64,000 bases of DNA from an uncultured Paracoccaceae bacterium (GCA_951812615.1 CATOSU010000002.1:310001-374000); one strand, 5' to 3'. Positions 1 through 9,437 are shown, counted from the stretch's first letter. The notes: generated by a model from the letters alone, not told the origin. Made by a program: numbers and translations.

Positions 1-66
1 CAAGGGGGCTCGACCGGTGTGGCTGAGTCACCCGGTTGGTAGCGGTTGGGATGAGCGCGCGCCCGG

Positions 67-1260
67 TCATGCGGCCTGTCTCCTCGGTGGGGCGCGGGAT
101 TGCGGAACCTCGCCGCGCCGGAACGTCTCGGTGATACGCATGGGTCCGCCGCAGTCGGGGCATGGCTCGCGCAAGATTAGAGGGATGATCTCGGCAGAGG
201 GTGCGTCTTCCTGCCTGGTCGGTTCCGCACCGAGCAATGTGCGGATCTTCGCGATGTTGGCCTTGCGGGCGGCGCTTGCCAGCAGGCCGTAGTGGCGGAT
301 GCGATGGAATCCATCGGGCAGGACATGCATGAGGAACCGGCGGATGAACTCGCCCGTGTCGAGCCGCATGACCTTCATCCGGTCGCCGCGCTTGATGCGG
401 TAATCCTTCCAGCGGAAGGAAACGGTGTCGGCATCTGCGCTGACGAGGCGATGGTTGGAGATCGCGACCCGGTGGGTGTAGCGGCTGAGATAGGCCAGAA
501 CCTGCTCGGGTCCGCCAAAGGGCGGTTTGGCATAGACCACCCATTCGGTTTTGCGCAGCGGTGCGAGGTAAGCAGTGAAGGCATCTGCATCGGCCAGCCC
601 GGCAAGATCACTGAAGAAGGTGAGCTGCCCGGCGCGGTGCAAGTTGACCAGGCCCTCAAGGAACAGGCGTCTGAACAGCCGAGACAGCACCCGGACCGGC
701 AGAAAGAACCCGGGCTTGCAGCCGATCCATCGGATGCCATCAAGCGACAACCCGCCGCCGGGCACGATCATGTGGATGTGGGGATGATGCGTCATCGCCG
801 ATCCCCAGGTGTGGAGAACGCAGGTCATGCCGACGCGGGCACCAAGGTGCCTGGGGTCAGCGACGATGGTCATCACCGTCTCGGCTGATGCCTTGAACAA
901 GAGGCCGTACATTGCCCGCTTGTTCCAGTAGGCGATGCGGGCGATCTCGGCCGGCAATGTGAAGACGACGTGGAAATATTCCACGGGCAACAAGTCGTCT
1001 GCCCGCGCCGCCATCCAATCGCGCGCCGCCGGTCCCTGGCACTTCGGGCAGTGCCGGTTCTTGCAACTGTTGTAGGCGATATGCTGGTGATCACATTTGG
1101 TGCAAGCTGCCACATGCCCACCGAGTGCTTCGGTCCGGCAGGCTTCAATGGCGGACATCACTTTGAGTTGCCCAAGGCTCAGACGCCCTGCATTGGCCCG
1201 CCGATAGGCAGGCCCATGATCACGGAAGATGTCGGCAACCTCCAGCGCGTGCCGCGGCAC
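67..1260 (-). CDS. IS91-family Y2/HUH transposase (copy 1)
   Basis: This 397-aa rolling-circle transposase nicks and joins single-stranded DNA at the element ends. An N-terminal zinc-binding region has cysteines near residues 53, 56, 66, 71 and 74. The HUH metal motif is HPHIH at 159-163. Two candidate catalytic tyrosines sit four residues apart near 257 and 261, as expected for IS91 Y2 enzymes. The length is normal for the family. The start is a GTG, 13 bases after the stop of the upstream recombinase gene, so the two are probably co-transcribed. The gene appears intact, and the same protein is encoded by the other three copies. Confidence 0.93.
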   Translation of the reverse strand: MPRHALEVADIFRDHGPAYRRANAGRLSLGQLKVMSAIEACRTEALGGHVAACTKCDHQHIAYNSCKNRHCPKCQGPAARDWMAARADDLLPVEYFHVVFTLPAEIARIAYWNKRAMYGLLFKASAETVMTIVADPRHLGARVGMTCVLHTWGSAMTHHPHIHMIVPGGGLSLDGIRWIGCKPGFFLPVRVLSRLFRRLFLEGLVNLHRAGQLTFFSDLAGLADADAFTAYLAPLRKTEWVVYAKPPFGGPEQVLAYLSRYTHRVAISNHRLVSADADTVSFRWKDYRIKRGDRMKVMRLDTGEFIRRFLMHVLPDGFHRIRHYGLLASAARKANIAKIRTLLGAEPTRQEDAPSAEIIPLILREPCPDCGGPMRITETFRRGEVPQSRAPPRRQAA

Positions 1261-1273
1261 GCTGCAGCCCCCG

Positions 1274-2134
1274 TCAGGTCACATCCTGGATGTGCTCGAA
1301 CGGGCTGGACACATTGCGCAACGTCTTGGTCGCCACATGTGTATATCGTGCCGTCGTGGTCAACTTGGCGTGGCCGAGGAGAACCTGGATCACCCGCACA
1401 TCCGTATCGGCCTCCAACAAATGCGTAGCAAAGCTGTGCCGGAGCGAGTGCAATGTTGCAGGCTTCTTGATGCCGGCCATCGCCTTTGCCGAGTTGAAGG
1501 CACGATTCAAGGACCGTGGAGACAGGGGTTCAACCCGGCTCTGCCCAGGAAACAGCCAGCCCTGCGGGCGAGCCTCACGCCAATAGTCGCGAAGGAGTTC
1601 CAGCAAGGACGGCGAAAGCATCACATCGCGATCCTTGCCGCCCTTACCGCGCTCGACATGGATCAGCATGCGGTCACTGTCGATGTCCCGAACCTTGAGA
1701 TTGGTGACCTCGGAGGCACGCAGCCCTGCGCCATACCCGATGCCGAGTGCCGCCCGATACTTGAGACCGGGCCCAGGGGCCGCGGACAAAACCGCCGAGA
1801 CCTCCTCGAAGCTCAGCACAATCGGCAGCTTCCGCGGCTCGGTGCGGAACTGCATGTACTTCTTCATATCCTCCCGATTGCATGTCATGCCGAAGAAGAA
1901 CCGCAGTGCCGTGATCCGCGAATTGTAGACCGACGGCGTCACCTCAGTGTCGGTCATATGAAGCTGATAGGCGCGCAGCTCATCTGGCGTCGCCGTATCC
2001 GGCGCACGCCCCAGAAACGCTGTGAAATCCTTCAGCGCCCGGATATGCGCTTTCTGCGATGTCTCAGCCAACCCGCGAATGCGCATGTCCTCGATCATCC
2101 GCGCACGCAGCGGGCTCATCTTCTCCTGTGTCAT
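1274..2134 (-). CDS. IS91-associated tyrosine recombinase (copy 1)
   Basis: This is a 286-aa XerC/XerD-like site-specific recombinase. An N-terminal SAM-like core-binding domain (about residues 5-95) precedes the catalytic domain. The catalytic set is visible: Arg139, a Lys near 164, H-x-x-R at 229-232, His255 and Tyr264. A strong Shine-Dalgarno (aggagg) precedes the ATG. It is the promoter-proximal gene of the element, ahead of the transposase. Accessory recombinases of this kind are known in a subset of IS91-family elements. Their role is not settled; resolving circular or dimeric intermediates is an inference. Confidence 0.92.
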   Translation of the reverse strand: MTQEKMSPLRARMIEDMRIRGLAETSQKAHIRALKDFTAFLGRAPDTATPDELRAYQLHMTDTEVTPSVYNSRITALRFFFGMTCNREDMKKYMQFRTEPRKLPIVLSFEEVSAVLSAAPGPGLKYRAALGIGYGAGLRASEVTNLKVRDIDSDRMLIHVERGKGGKDRDVMLSPSLLELLRDYWREARPQGWLFPGQSRVEPLSPRSLNRAFNSAKAMAGIKKPATLHSLRHSFATHLLEADTDVRVIQVLLGHAKLTTTARYTHVATKTLRNVSSPFEHIQDVT

Positions 2135-2521
2135 GGGAACCTCCTGTCCAATTGAGAAACCTCAATCGTCAGGCAGGTCCGTCACATCGCAAAATGCGCC
2201 TACATATTGTTCCGCTCGCTACCTCAGCAACAAGCGCCGTTGCCGCGAGAGCGGCTTAGTCCATGAGCCCTTTTTTTCCGAGGCGATCGTGACGCAAATT
2301 GGATGGTCTGACGGTCAGCTGGTTGTCATTTCCGGCCCGAACCGGTCATTGGTTTGTTTTGGGCAGAGTCGGGAGAGCGCATACAGCGTCAACAATGATC
2401 TTTTTTCAAGATGCCCTGTTTACGCCATGGTTCATCCGGTCGGGTACTGCCAAACACTTACGTTCCGGTTTTTGCCACATGATCGCGGCAGTACGCATAT
2501 TTCAATCCCGATTATGCGTTC

Positions 2522-4009
2522 CTAATCCATGAATGGCGGCTCTGACATCCGATCACGGGGCCAGAAGTTTTCAGGTTTGCTTGTCCAGTTCACCGTCTCC
2601 AAGCGCAACGGTGCGGAGCCCGGGGTATCGAGCGCCAACCAGTCGATATTCGGTCCCAACACCAGCCGAAAATTTATCAGGTTTTTGAAGGATGCGATGC
2701 GTGTCTGGCGAATATCCACGCCATTTACCCGGTAGTGCATGTCACGGTACTCATAGACCGGGTGGGAGGCCACGACGACACGGACACCTCTGCACCGCAA
2801 AGTCGCGCAAGGTCCCAGGACTGCCTGCTTACCATCCTCGGGCCCGCCATCGTAGACAAAGGTCCCGTCCGACAGATTTTCGACGGTGGCCTTCATATGC
2901 ACCGGGGAGTGAAACCGCCGATCGACTGAAGCGCCAATCTCAAAATCCAGCGTTGCACCGACCCCTGCATTGTAGGCATGCTTTGCTGCTTGGGCATCAA
3001 CCAAAAACACCGCGGACTCGACGTCAGGTGCCACCTCCAACAGGGCTCGCAAGAGCGCTGGTGCGTCGCCGGCACATCCCGCACCAACACTGTCCCCGCC
3101 ATCGACAATCAAAACGGTTTGAGCTTCACGGGATAGTGCCTCGGTGACGGCTTCTGCGGGTGTAAAAGCGGAAAGCTCGAACTCGTGCCTCCGGTCCCAC
3201 ATTTCAAGCACAATATTCTCCGCAGCGGCTTCTGCGGATGCGCAATTGCCATCGCCGACCGCCAATCCCGCTATTCCGACACCGGCCGTATCAATCCAGG
3301 GCTGCACCGGAAAATAGCTGGCGGACAATATATCGCCGTCTTCCTCCAGCCTCCTTGCCAAACGGCGGACTTTGGACATCGGAGACTCTCCCCCCGTAAA
3401 GCCTCCCAGAACCGGGAGGATCGCATTCAGCCGGCGTATCTTTGTGACAGGGCGAATACGACCGCTCAGTGCATCGACAAGGAGTTTGCCCGCGCGGATA
3501 CCCGTCGTGTAGACATCCACGTGAGGATATTCTTCGTAACCGACAATAATATCAGCCGCTCCAACCATTTCGGGAGTGACATTGGCATGCAGATCTAGGC
3601 TGACAGCAATTATGCAATTTGCCCCGACGACGTCACGCACCAATTGCAGGATCTCTCCTTCCGGATCGTCTACGGAGTCGGTAATCATTGCGCCGTGTAG
3701 CGACAGAAAAACTCCATCCAACGGCATGGCGGTGCGGACACCATCTACGATTTTGTCTCTAATTTGACAATAAAACGCATCGACTACCCTCCCTCCGGCG
3801 CCGCCACGCACATGCACCAGCGGCACGGCTTGATGGCCGGCCTTTTCAATCGTCTCGACACCTCCAGTCAGCGCGAGTTGCCGCCCGGCGATCCGCGGGA
3901 GGATATCCTCGCCAAACAGCAATTCGTGACGGGCAAAGAACTCTTCGTCGTCCCGTTTCAACGACAGGCTGTTGCCTTCATATTCGAAACTGCCGACCGC
4001 TACACGCAT
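2522..4009 (-). CDS. M81-family metallopeptidase (MlrC-type)
   Basis: This roughly 495-aa protein resembles MlrC, the zinc peptidase of microcystin degradation. Many relatives are catabolic hydrolases of unknown substrate. Likely metal-site motifs are SLHGAM (about residue 103), DLHAN (about 139) and PHVD (about 163), followed by the C-terminal MlrC domain. No signal peptide is seen, so it should be cytosolic. The ATG ending at 4009 is preferred over the GTG 15 bases upstream because a gagga Shine-Dalgarno lies 9 bases before it. It follows a peptide-type binding-protein gene on the same strand, so the two may handle an imported peptide or amide. A microcystin substrate should not be assumed. 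Confidence 0.9.
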   Translation of the reverse strand: MRVAVGSFEYEGNSLSLKRDDEEFFARHELLFGEDILPRIAGRQLALTGGVETIEKAGHQAVPLVHVRGGAGGRVVDAFYCQIRDKIVDGVRTAMPLDGVFLSLHGAMITDSVDDPEGEILQLVRDVVGANCIIAVSLDLHANVTPEMVGAADIIVGYEEYPHVDVYTTGIRAGKLLVDALSGRIRPVTKIRRLNAILPVLGGFTGGESPMSKVRRLARRLEEDGDILSASYFPVQPWIDTAGVGIAGLAVGDGNCASAEAAAENIVLEMWDRRHEFELSAFTPAEAVTEALSREAQTVLIVDGGDSVGAGCAGDAPALLRALLEVAPDVESAVFLVDAQAAKHAYNAGVGATLDFEIGASVDRRFHSPVHMKATVENLSDGTFVYDGGPEDGKQAVLGPCATLRCRGVRVVVASHPVYEYRDMHYRVNGVDIRQTRIASFKNLINFRLVLGPNIDWLALDTPGSAPLRLETVNWTSKPENFWPRDRMSEPPFMD

Positions 4010-4142
4010 AGTTGATGTCCTCACTGTCTGCCGAACTCACTCAATTGACCAGTCCGCCTTGTTGCAGGCCAGGCGCTCAGGCCTGGCTGCCACAAGTCTT
4101 TCCGGCGCGGCAAATTCGCGCCCTGAAAAGGACGCGAAATTG

Positions 4143-5720
4143 TTATTTCAGGTAGACGTCGTCCAGCGGTGATATCGGACCCCAGATAGAAGTCGGCGCA
4201 TTTCCGACTGTCTTGCTGAAGGCGGTGTGTTGCGGCATCAGGACGATCGGATAGACTGGCAAGTCATGCGCTACGATCTGCTGAATCTCTTTGTAGAGTT
4301 CCTTGCGTTTTCCGATATCGGTTTCCTTGCCAGCGCTCAGCATCAAGCTGTCCAGCTTTTCATTGCAATATTGCTGGGTGTTGGACCAGATCACGCCTTT
4401 TGTAATGTTGTCGCAGCGATATGTTCGGTGAACGCCAATTACAGGGTCCCCCCAATTGGCAACGATATCCATCGTCATATCGAAATCCCAGCCTGAGATC
4501 CGCTTGGCCCAGGACGGGAAATCGGGTGCAGAGCGAACCGCCACCTTGAGGCCGACTTTCTTGAGCTGAGCGCGGATATATTCCGCCACGTTCAATTGAA
4601 CCTGCGGGACTGCGGGAATGTGATCAATGGTCAACTCCGCGCGGACCCCGTTGGCATCCGGCGCCAGACCAGCCTCATCCAGCAATTTAGCCGCTTTCTC
4701 AAGATCCAGGTCATAGGTTTCGACATTGTCAGTGTAGAAAGGCGAACCCTGCGCGATCGGTCCCGTTGCTGGCGTCGCCTGCCCCTGGAGCAGCGCATTG
4801 ACGATAAAGTTGCGATCGATCGCATAGGCAATTGCCTGGCGCACGCGCAGGTCACTGAGTGGTCCGGACTTTGTATTGAAAGCCAGCCACGCGATGGATC
4901 CCTGGCCCGAATACCCGGTATCGGTTACGGTCAGATTCTCATCGTCCTGCATGCGGCGGATCTCCGGAATGGCATTGAGCAGCGGATACATCTGAGCTTC
5001 GCCGTTCTGCATCATGATCGTTCGGTTGAGTCCATCGCGATTGATGCGATAAACCACCTTATCGAGGTAGGGGCGGCCTTTCAGGAAGTAGTCGGGGTTG
5101 CGTTCCAGCACGATGTGCTCGCCGTTTTTGTATTCTTTCAGCACAAAGGCTCCAGATCCGATGACATTTTCAATGTTTTGCGGATGCTTTTTTGCATCCT
5201 GTCCATCACCATAGATGTGCTTGGGAATGATCGGGGCGATCGTGGTGGATAGCGCAATCATCAGCGCCGGGTGTGGCTCGCTCAGACGTATGACGGCGGT
5301 GCGTGCGTCGGGCGTTTCCACCGCGCTTACCGCAGCAAGTGCGGTCTTGAATGGATGGTGGGCTTTCTGAGTTTCTATGGAAAACGCCACATCCTGTGAA
5401 GTGATAGGCTTTCCATCGTGAAATTTGGCATCGGGGTGCAATTTAAAGGTCACCGACAATCCGTCGGGAGCGGTTTCCCAGCTTTCGGCAAGATAAGGCT
5501 TGATATTCCAGTTTTCGTCAGCTCGCATCAGGGTCGCAAAAATCTGGGCACCAGGTATCATCGTGGCATTGCCCGATTGGACCGCCGGATTGAAATGTCG
5601 CGGAACCTGGCTGAAGGCAATCGTTAGAGTTCCGCCTTGCTTGGGTGTTTCCTGTGCGATTCCAGGCGCAGCCAGGGTAACGGCGGCGAAGAACGCGGCC
5701 GTTTTCAGAAAATTTCTCAT
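4143..5720 (-). CDS. ABC transporter substrate-binding protein, family 5
   Basis: This roughly 525-aa periplasmic binding protein is of the dipeptide/oligopeptide/nickel class (SBP_bac_5). An N-terminal signal peptide (lysine, then a hydrophobic stretch ending APGIAQ) is followed by the typical GGTLTIAFS opening and a 'YLAESWE' segment. The start is set at 5720, where a ggagg Shine-Dalgarno sits 4 bases upstream; an upstream in-frame start would bury the signal peptide. No permease or ATPase gene accompanies it here, so it must use components encoded elsewhere or is an orphan. It is transcribed toward the M81 peptidase gene and away from a LysR gene. Confidence 0.9.
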   Translation of the reverse strand: MRNFLKTAAFFAAVTLAAPGIAQETPKQGGTLTIAFSQVPRHFNPAVQSGNATMIPGAQIFATLMRADENWNIKPYLAESWETAPDGLSVTFKLHPDAKFHDGKPITSQDVAFSIETQKAHHPFKTALAAVSAVETPDARTAVIRLSEPHPALMIALSTTIAPIIPKHIYGDGQDAKKHPQNIENVIGSGAFVLKEYKNGEHIVLERNPDYFLKGRPYLDKVVYRINRDGLNRTIMMQNGEAQMYPLLNAIPEIRRMQDDENLTVTDTGYSGQGSIAWLAFNTKSGPLSDLRVRQAIAYAIDRNFIVNALLQGQATPATGPIAQGSPFYTDNVETYDLDLEKAAKLLDEAGLAPDANGVRAELTIDHIPAVPQVQLNVAEYIRAQLKKVGLKVAVRSAPDFPSWAKRISGWDFDMTMDIVANWGDPVIGVHRTYRCDNITKGVIWSNTQQYCNEKLDSLMLSAGKETDIGKRKELYKEIQQIVAHDLPVYPIVLMPQHTAFSKTVGNAPTSIWGPISPLDDVYLK

Positions 5721-5863
5721 GGGTACCTCCACTCGGCCGAATTCAACGGCTCGTTGCACCCGCTTGATGTTCGGACCGGAACAATATCGGGCGTGCATAA
5801 AAGTTTGACACCCGAATTACATTCTGTAAAATATTGAAATTGGCAATTAGCATAAAAATAGTT
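5721..5863. promoter_or_regulatory. Divergent promoter region, binding protein / LysR
   Basis: This AT-rich gap lies between divergently transcribed genes for a solute-binding protein (minus) and a LysR regulator (plus). LysR proteins usually bind such a gap, repressing their own gene and activating the divergent one. I did not find an unambiguous T-N11-A operator, so this call rests on gene arrangement and base composition. Confidence 0.45.
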
Positions 5864-6760
5864 ATGATAAATGACCCAAAACTTCTCGTGCATCTGGCTG
5901 AAACAGTTAACTTGGGATCCCTGACCAAAGCGGCCGAAGCGCTGAACATTTCGCAGCCAGCGGTAACAAAGAGCCTTCAGGTCTTGGAAAGTAGCGTTGA
6001 TGCTCACCTGGTCGAGCGCGGACGGAAGGGAGCAAGTGCGAACGAATTTGGGGAACGCCTCGCAGTCTACGGACGCGTGGTGAACGAAATGCTTCGCAGG
6101 GCCAATGAAGATGTCGCCGCCTGGAAATCCGGGTCCATTGGCCACATTAGAGTTGGAGTTGCACCCTCCGAAGCCCCTGCAGTGCTCGATACGGTGATCG
6201 GGTTCTTGAGCAGGCACCCCCGGGCGAGGGTTTCGATTGTCGAGACTGGTATAATTGGTCTACAGCGGGGGATCGAAACCAGCAGTCTGGACCTGTCCAT
6301 TGGTCCGATCGGGATGCTTTCTCCGCCATCTGGCTTCATCGCTCAGCATCTCTACGATGATGAACTGTCATTGCTGTGCAGTTGCAACCATCCACTTGCC
6401 GGACGCGACAATCTGCGGCCCTCGGACCTTGCAGAATCCGATTGGCTCGGACATGCGGCGGGTTCTCCCATGGATGTGCTGACGGGCTCCATACTGGCTG
6501 CTTCGGGCGTCGTTGGTATCAGAAGTACAATTGAACCGGACTCAATGTTTGCGTTTAGCAAGTTACTTAGATCAGGACGGTTCTTGACGATGTTGCCGGA
6601 AAGATGTGTTCGGGAAGAAATTGAATCCGGTGCCGTCGCAAAGTTGAAGCTTGACCTTATCGGAGCGCGGTGGTCGGTCGGCGCAATCCATCGGGAGGGC
6701 TCGATAGCGCCGGCTCTTCTTTCGTCGTTTGTGGCTCACCTGATCTCTTCGCTTAGTTGA
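5864..6760 (+). CDS. LysR-family transcriptional regulator
   Basis: This roughly 298-aa regulator has an N-terminal winged helix-turn-helix (GSLTKAAEALNISQPAVTKS, about residues 18-37) and a C-terminal periplasmic-binding-like effector domain (about 85-295). The ATG at 5864 fits the usual LysR N-terminus (MINDPKLLVHLAETVNLGS). An earlier in-frame start at 5834 would add ten residues and cannot be excluded. It is divergent from the binding-protein and M81 peptidase genes and is the obvious candidate regulator for them. The effector is unknown. Confidence 0.9.
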   Translation: MINDPKLLVHLAETVNLGSLTKAAEALNISQPAVTKSLQVLESSVDAHLVERGRKGASANEFGERLAVYGRVVNEMLRRANEDVAAWKSGSIGHIRVGVAPSEAPAVLDTVIGFLSRHPRARVSIVETGIIGLQRGIETSSLDLSIGPIGMLSPPSGFIAQHLYDDELSLLCSCNHPLAGRDNLRPSDLAESDWLGHAAGSPMDVLTGSILAASGVVGIRSTIEPDSMFAFSKLLRSGRFLTMLPERCVREEIESGAVAKLKLDLIGARWSVGAIHREGSIAPALLSSFVAHLISSLS

Positions 6761-7020
6761 ACCGCTAAGTAATCAGCCCAATCTGTCCAGTAGGCGCTGA
6801 CGGGGAACAGCCCACGAGAGCTTTGGGCTATGGAACGTGAATTGGCGGAAATGCGCCAGTGGCCGCTCTTTTGCAAAAGTGACTTTGAGGCGCATGTCGT
6901 CCGCAGAACAAAATGCCAATTTCCAAGACGTTAAAAAGTCCCGCATCTTCCCAGTTCGCTGCCAGTTCGATTTCGCGGCCGCAGCGAAAGTCCGGTCTGG
7001 TGAAGCTGCGGCGCAGCGCT

Positions 7021-7611
7021 TCACATCATCGGTGTCAACGGCGGCGTAAAAACCTGCCACCGGGGCGGTGCAAAAGTCGGCCAGCTTGGGGAGGCCTCGG
7101 TGGTGGTCGCAGGATAGGCCCGGACATAACAGGCGTCGCTGTGCGGCAGATCGAAGGCAAAGAAATGTGCCTTCTGTTCGACCCCACCGATCACCACCAG
7201 GGCTTCGCCAAAATCCGCCTGGGCATGTCCCGCCGGATGGCTCAGCGGTACGAACATCTCCCTGCCTGTCCGCTTCCAGAGCCGGACGTAATCCTTCACG
7301 ATCGTGTAGCCGCCATCAAACCCGCACTCATCCCGCAGCCGCTCGAAAATGCGCTTCGCCGTGTGACGTTGCTTCCGTGGCCGGGCTTTGTCCTCAGCCA
7401 GCCACCGGTCGATCTGACCAATGAAAGCATCCAGCTTGGGCCGTCGGATCGGCGCCGTCCGCCGATACCCTGGCGGTTCCGAATAGGCCAGCATCTTCGC
7501 AACACTGTCCCGGCTGATCCCAAAATCCCGGGCAATCTGGCGTCCGCTCAAACCGTCCTGAAAATGAGCCTGACGCACCTTCAAATACAAATCCACGGTG
7601 AGTATCCCCAA
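7021..7611 (-). pseudogene. istA: IS21 transposase IstA, 3'-truncated
   Basis: About 170 residues of an IstA-type transposase remain of a usual 400-500. Visible parts are the N-terminal helix-turn-helix (GLSGRQIARDFGISRDSVAK, about residues 21-40), then KQRHTAKRIFERLRDE and the start of the DDE core (HAQADFGEA, with the first catalytic Asp). Similarity stops near TTEA (about position 7100), and the reading frame runs on into the element's terminal repeats. The remaining catalytic residues and the IstB ATPase are missing, so the gene is dead. Confidence 0.85.
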
Positions 7612-7669
7612 ACCCTCCCGAAATCCGAAAGGGCAAAAGTGGCCGACTATTACGCCGCCCGCGACTGCA
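7033..7669 (-). mobile_element. Internally deleted IS21-family element
   Basis: Both ends of an IS21-type element are recognisable. The right end, read inward, gives a ggcggcgtaa block and then a 'cggccactttt' segment. The left end gives tgtcaacggcggcgtaa followed by a related 'gcaaaagtcggcc' repeat. Between them only the first part of istA remains; the rest of istA and all of istB are gone, leaving about 0.64 kb. It cannot move without help in trans. It sits against the 3' end of the decayed phnC gene. Confidence 0.65.
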
Positions 7670-7711
7670 CAATGCCGCCGCTACCGTGGCCGAGTATTGC
7701 TCCGCCGATTA

Positions 7712-8388
7712 CATAGACGATCTCGCCCAGTTTCAAGCCGACGACCCGTTCGGAATACATCTGTGCAAGTGCCACGTCGTGAATGTTGATGATCGCAGCC
7801 AGGCCACGTTCCTCGCACAATTCCTTGATTAGTCGCATGATCTGTAGCGATGTCTTCGGATCGAGGCTGGCGGTTGGTTCATCCACCAGCAACAACTCGG
7901 GATGTTGAATCAAGGCCCGGCAAATGCCGACGCGCTGCCGCTGCCCCCCGGACAATTCGTCAGCGCTTGTCTGCCATATGCATCAGACCCAACCGATCCA
8001 GAAGGCGATAGGCCTCGCGCACGTTTTCCTTTGGGAATTTGCGGAACAGGCTTTACCAGAAATTAACATATCCCAAGCGACCGGACAGCACGTTCTCCAT
8101 CACGGTCAGCCGCTCAACCAGGGCATATTCCTGAAAGATCATCCCCATTCGGCGGCGCGCCCTGCGCAGATCCCCCGTTGAAAGAGCAGTGATTTCCCTG
8201 TCGCCCAGATGAATTTTTCCCTCGGTCGCTTCAACCAGACGGTTGACACACCGTATCAGGGTGGATTTTCCCGCACCGGACGGGCCGATCAAAGCCACCA
8301 ACTGACCGTCCGGGATTTCCAGAGACACATTGGTTAGGGCCAAGTCGCCGGTTTTGTAGCGCTTGGACGGGTGTTCTAGGCGCAGCAT
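7712..8388 (-). pseudogene. phnC: Phosphonate ABC transporter ATP-binding protein, decayed
   Basis: The remains encode a PhnC-type ATPase: Walker [20 protein letters not shown] signature and Walker [14 protein letters not shown]. Three lesions are visible. An in-frame TAA follows the 'GYVNFW' segment near 8053. A one-base loss near 7965 separates 'MADKR' from 'ELSGGQ'. The 3' end after 'GEIVY' (about 7712) is replaced by sequence leading into the IS21 remnant. The start at 8388 is chosen because it gives the family N-terminus [12 protein letters not shown]. It is downstream of the damaged phnD, so the whole phosphonate uptake unit is inactive here. Confidence 0.85.
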
Positions 8389-8468
8389 GAGTGTCTTTCT
8401 CGAATGGAAATGAAATTGCGCTGGGCCCGCCAAAACCGACGGTCCCAGCACATGATATTTTCAGCGGA

Positions 8469-9437
8469 TTACTTGCAGTCGTAGGTCACGCCGTTGGCCG
8501 CATCGATCTGACGGATGACCGCCCAGTCAAACTTGTGCGTAATGCCAACGAAGCGGTCGGCCTTCTTGAACTCTTTCTTGAAATTCTCGTCCCATTCGTA
8601 TGTCCAGAACGCCGTCTTGATCTTGGCAACCAGTTCCGGGTGCAGGTTGTGGGCATGGCCATAGCCAGTGGTCGGGAAGGTCTGCGACTTATAGATCGTG
8701 CGGATCTTGCCCTCTTCGATCACGCCGCGACGCACCATCCGCTGGAGAACCGAGTTCGCGATAGCCGCGACTTCGTAGTCACCGTTCTAGACCCCGAGAA
8801 TAGAGTTGTCATGTTTGCCGGAGAACGTCGGAGTGAAATTCTCGTCGGCAACCAGCCCGAACTCCCCTTTCAGAATCGCCGAGGGCGCCTTGAAGCCGGA
8901 GTTGGAGGTCGGTGAGGTGAACGCCATTGTCCGGCCTTCGATCTGATCGGGCGAAGTGATCGGCGAATCGACGGGAACATTAATCTCCATCTCGTATCCG
9001 AACGAACCGTCGTCATAGGCCATCATGCCAAACGGCACAAACCCGGCACAGCTGACGGCGATCGGATTGGACCCGGTATTGAAACCGGCCACGTGGAGAC
9101 GGCCCGAACGCATTGCTTCCAACTGTGCAGCGTTGGACTGGACGGGGAAGAACACCACTTTGCGTCCGGTCGCGTCAGCCATGTGATCGACGAAACCCTG
9201 CCAGATATTGGCATAAACTGCAGGGTCTTCCACCGGCGTATACGCGAAAATGATGGTGGACGAATCGACCCAATCTGCCGGATCAGTCGGCAAATCGGCA
9301 ACCTGGTCGAGATTGCGGTCGCAATAGGCATCATCGAGTGTACCCCGATGGCAATCCTCGCCCGACTCGGCAAACGCCTGACCCGAAATGAACAGCACCG
9401 CGCAAACCGATGCGACTAACCCCTTGAAAGCATTCAT
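8469..9437 (-). pseudogene. phnD: Phosphonate ABC transporter binding protein, one amber codon
   Basis: Read through one TAG, this is a roughly 322-aa periplasmic phosphate/phosphonate-binding protein of the PhnD class. It has a signal peptide (LFISGQAFA), the core segment 'AMRSGRLHVAGFNTGS' and a C-terminal part (YKSQTFPTTGYGHAHNL). The TAG near 8787 lies between 'NSILGV' and 'NGDYEVAAIANSV'; an AAG lysine codon is the likely ancestor. The frame is otherwise open on both sides, so this is either a young pseudogene or a sequencing error. phnC downstream is more heavily damaged, which favours real decay. Confidence 0.85.

Larger units (their letters stand above)
1..2270 (-). mobile_element. 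IS91-family element, copy 1 (left part outside window)
   Basis: The sequence matches positions 14532-16801 of copy 2, offset by 14531. About 270 bases of the transposase-side (oriIS-like) end lie outside the window. It carries a tyrosine recombinase gene and a Y2/HUH transposase gene in that order, both on the minus strand. The right end is taken as 2270, because all four copies share a tail ending in gagccc and then diverge. Here the two bases before gagccc are 'at'. Confidence 0.9.

Noticed and set aside
1229-2155. 308-codon plus-strand frame inside the IS91 element (repeated in every copy), and other long frames opposite the transposase
   Set aside because: They are antisense to the recombinase and transposase, whose motifs are unmistakable; composition is that of a shadow frame.
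6773-7060. 95-codon minus-strand frame after the LysR gene
   Set aside because: It runs out of the IS21 terminal repeats into intergenic DNA and shows no domain; low-complexity alanine-rich segments suggest chance.
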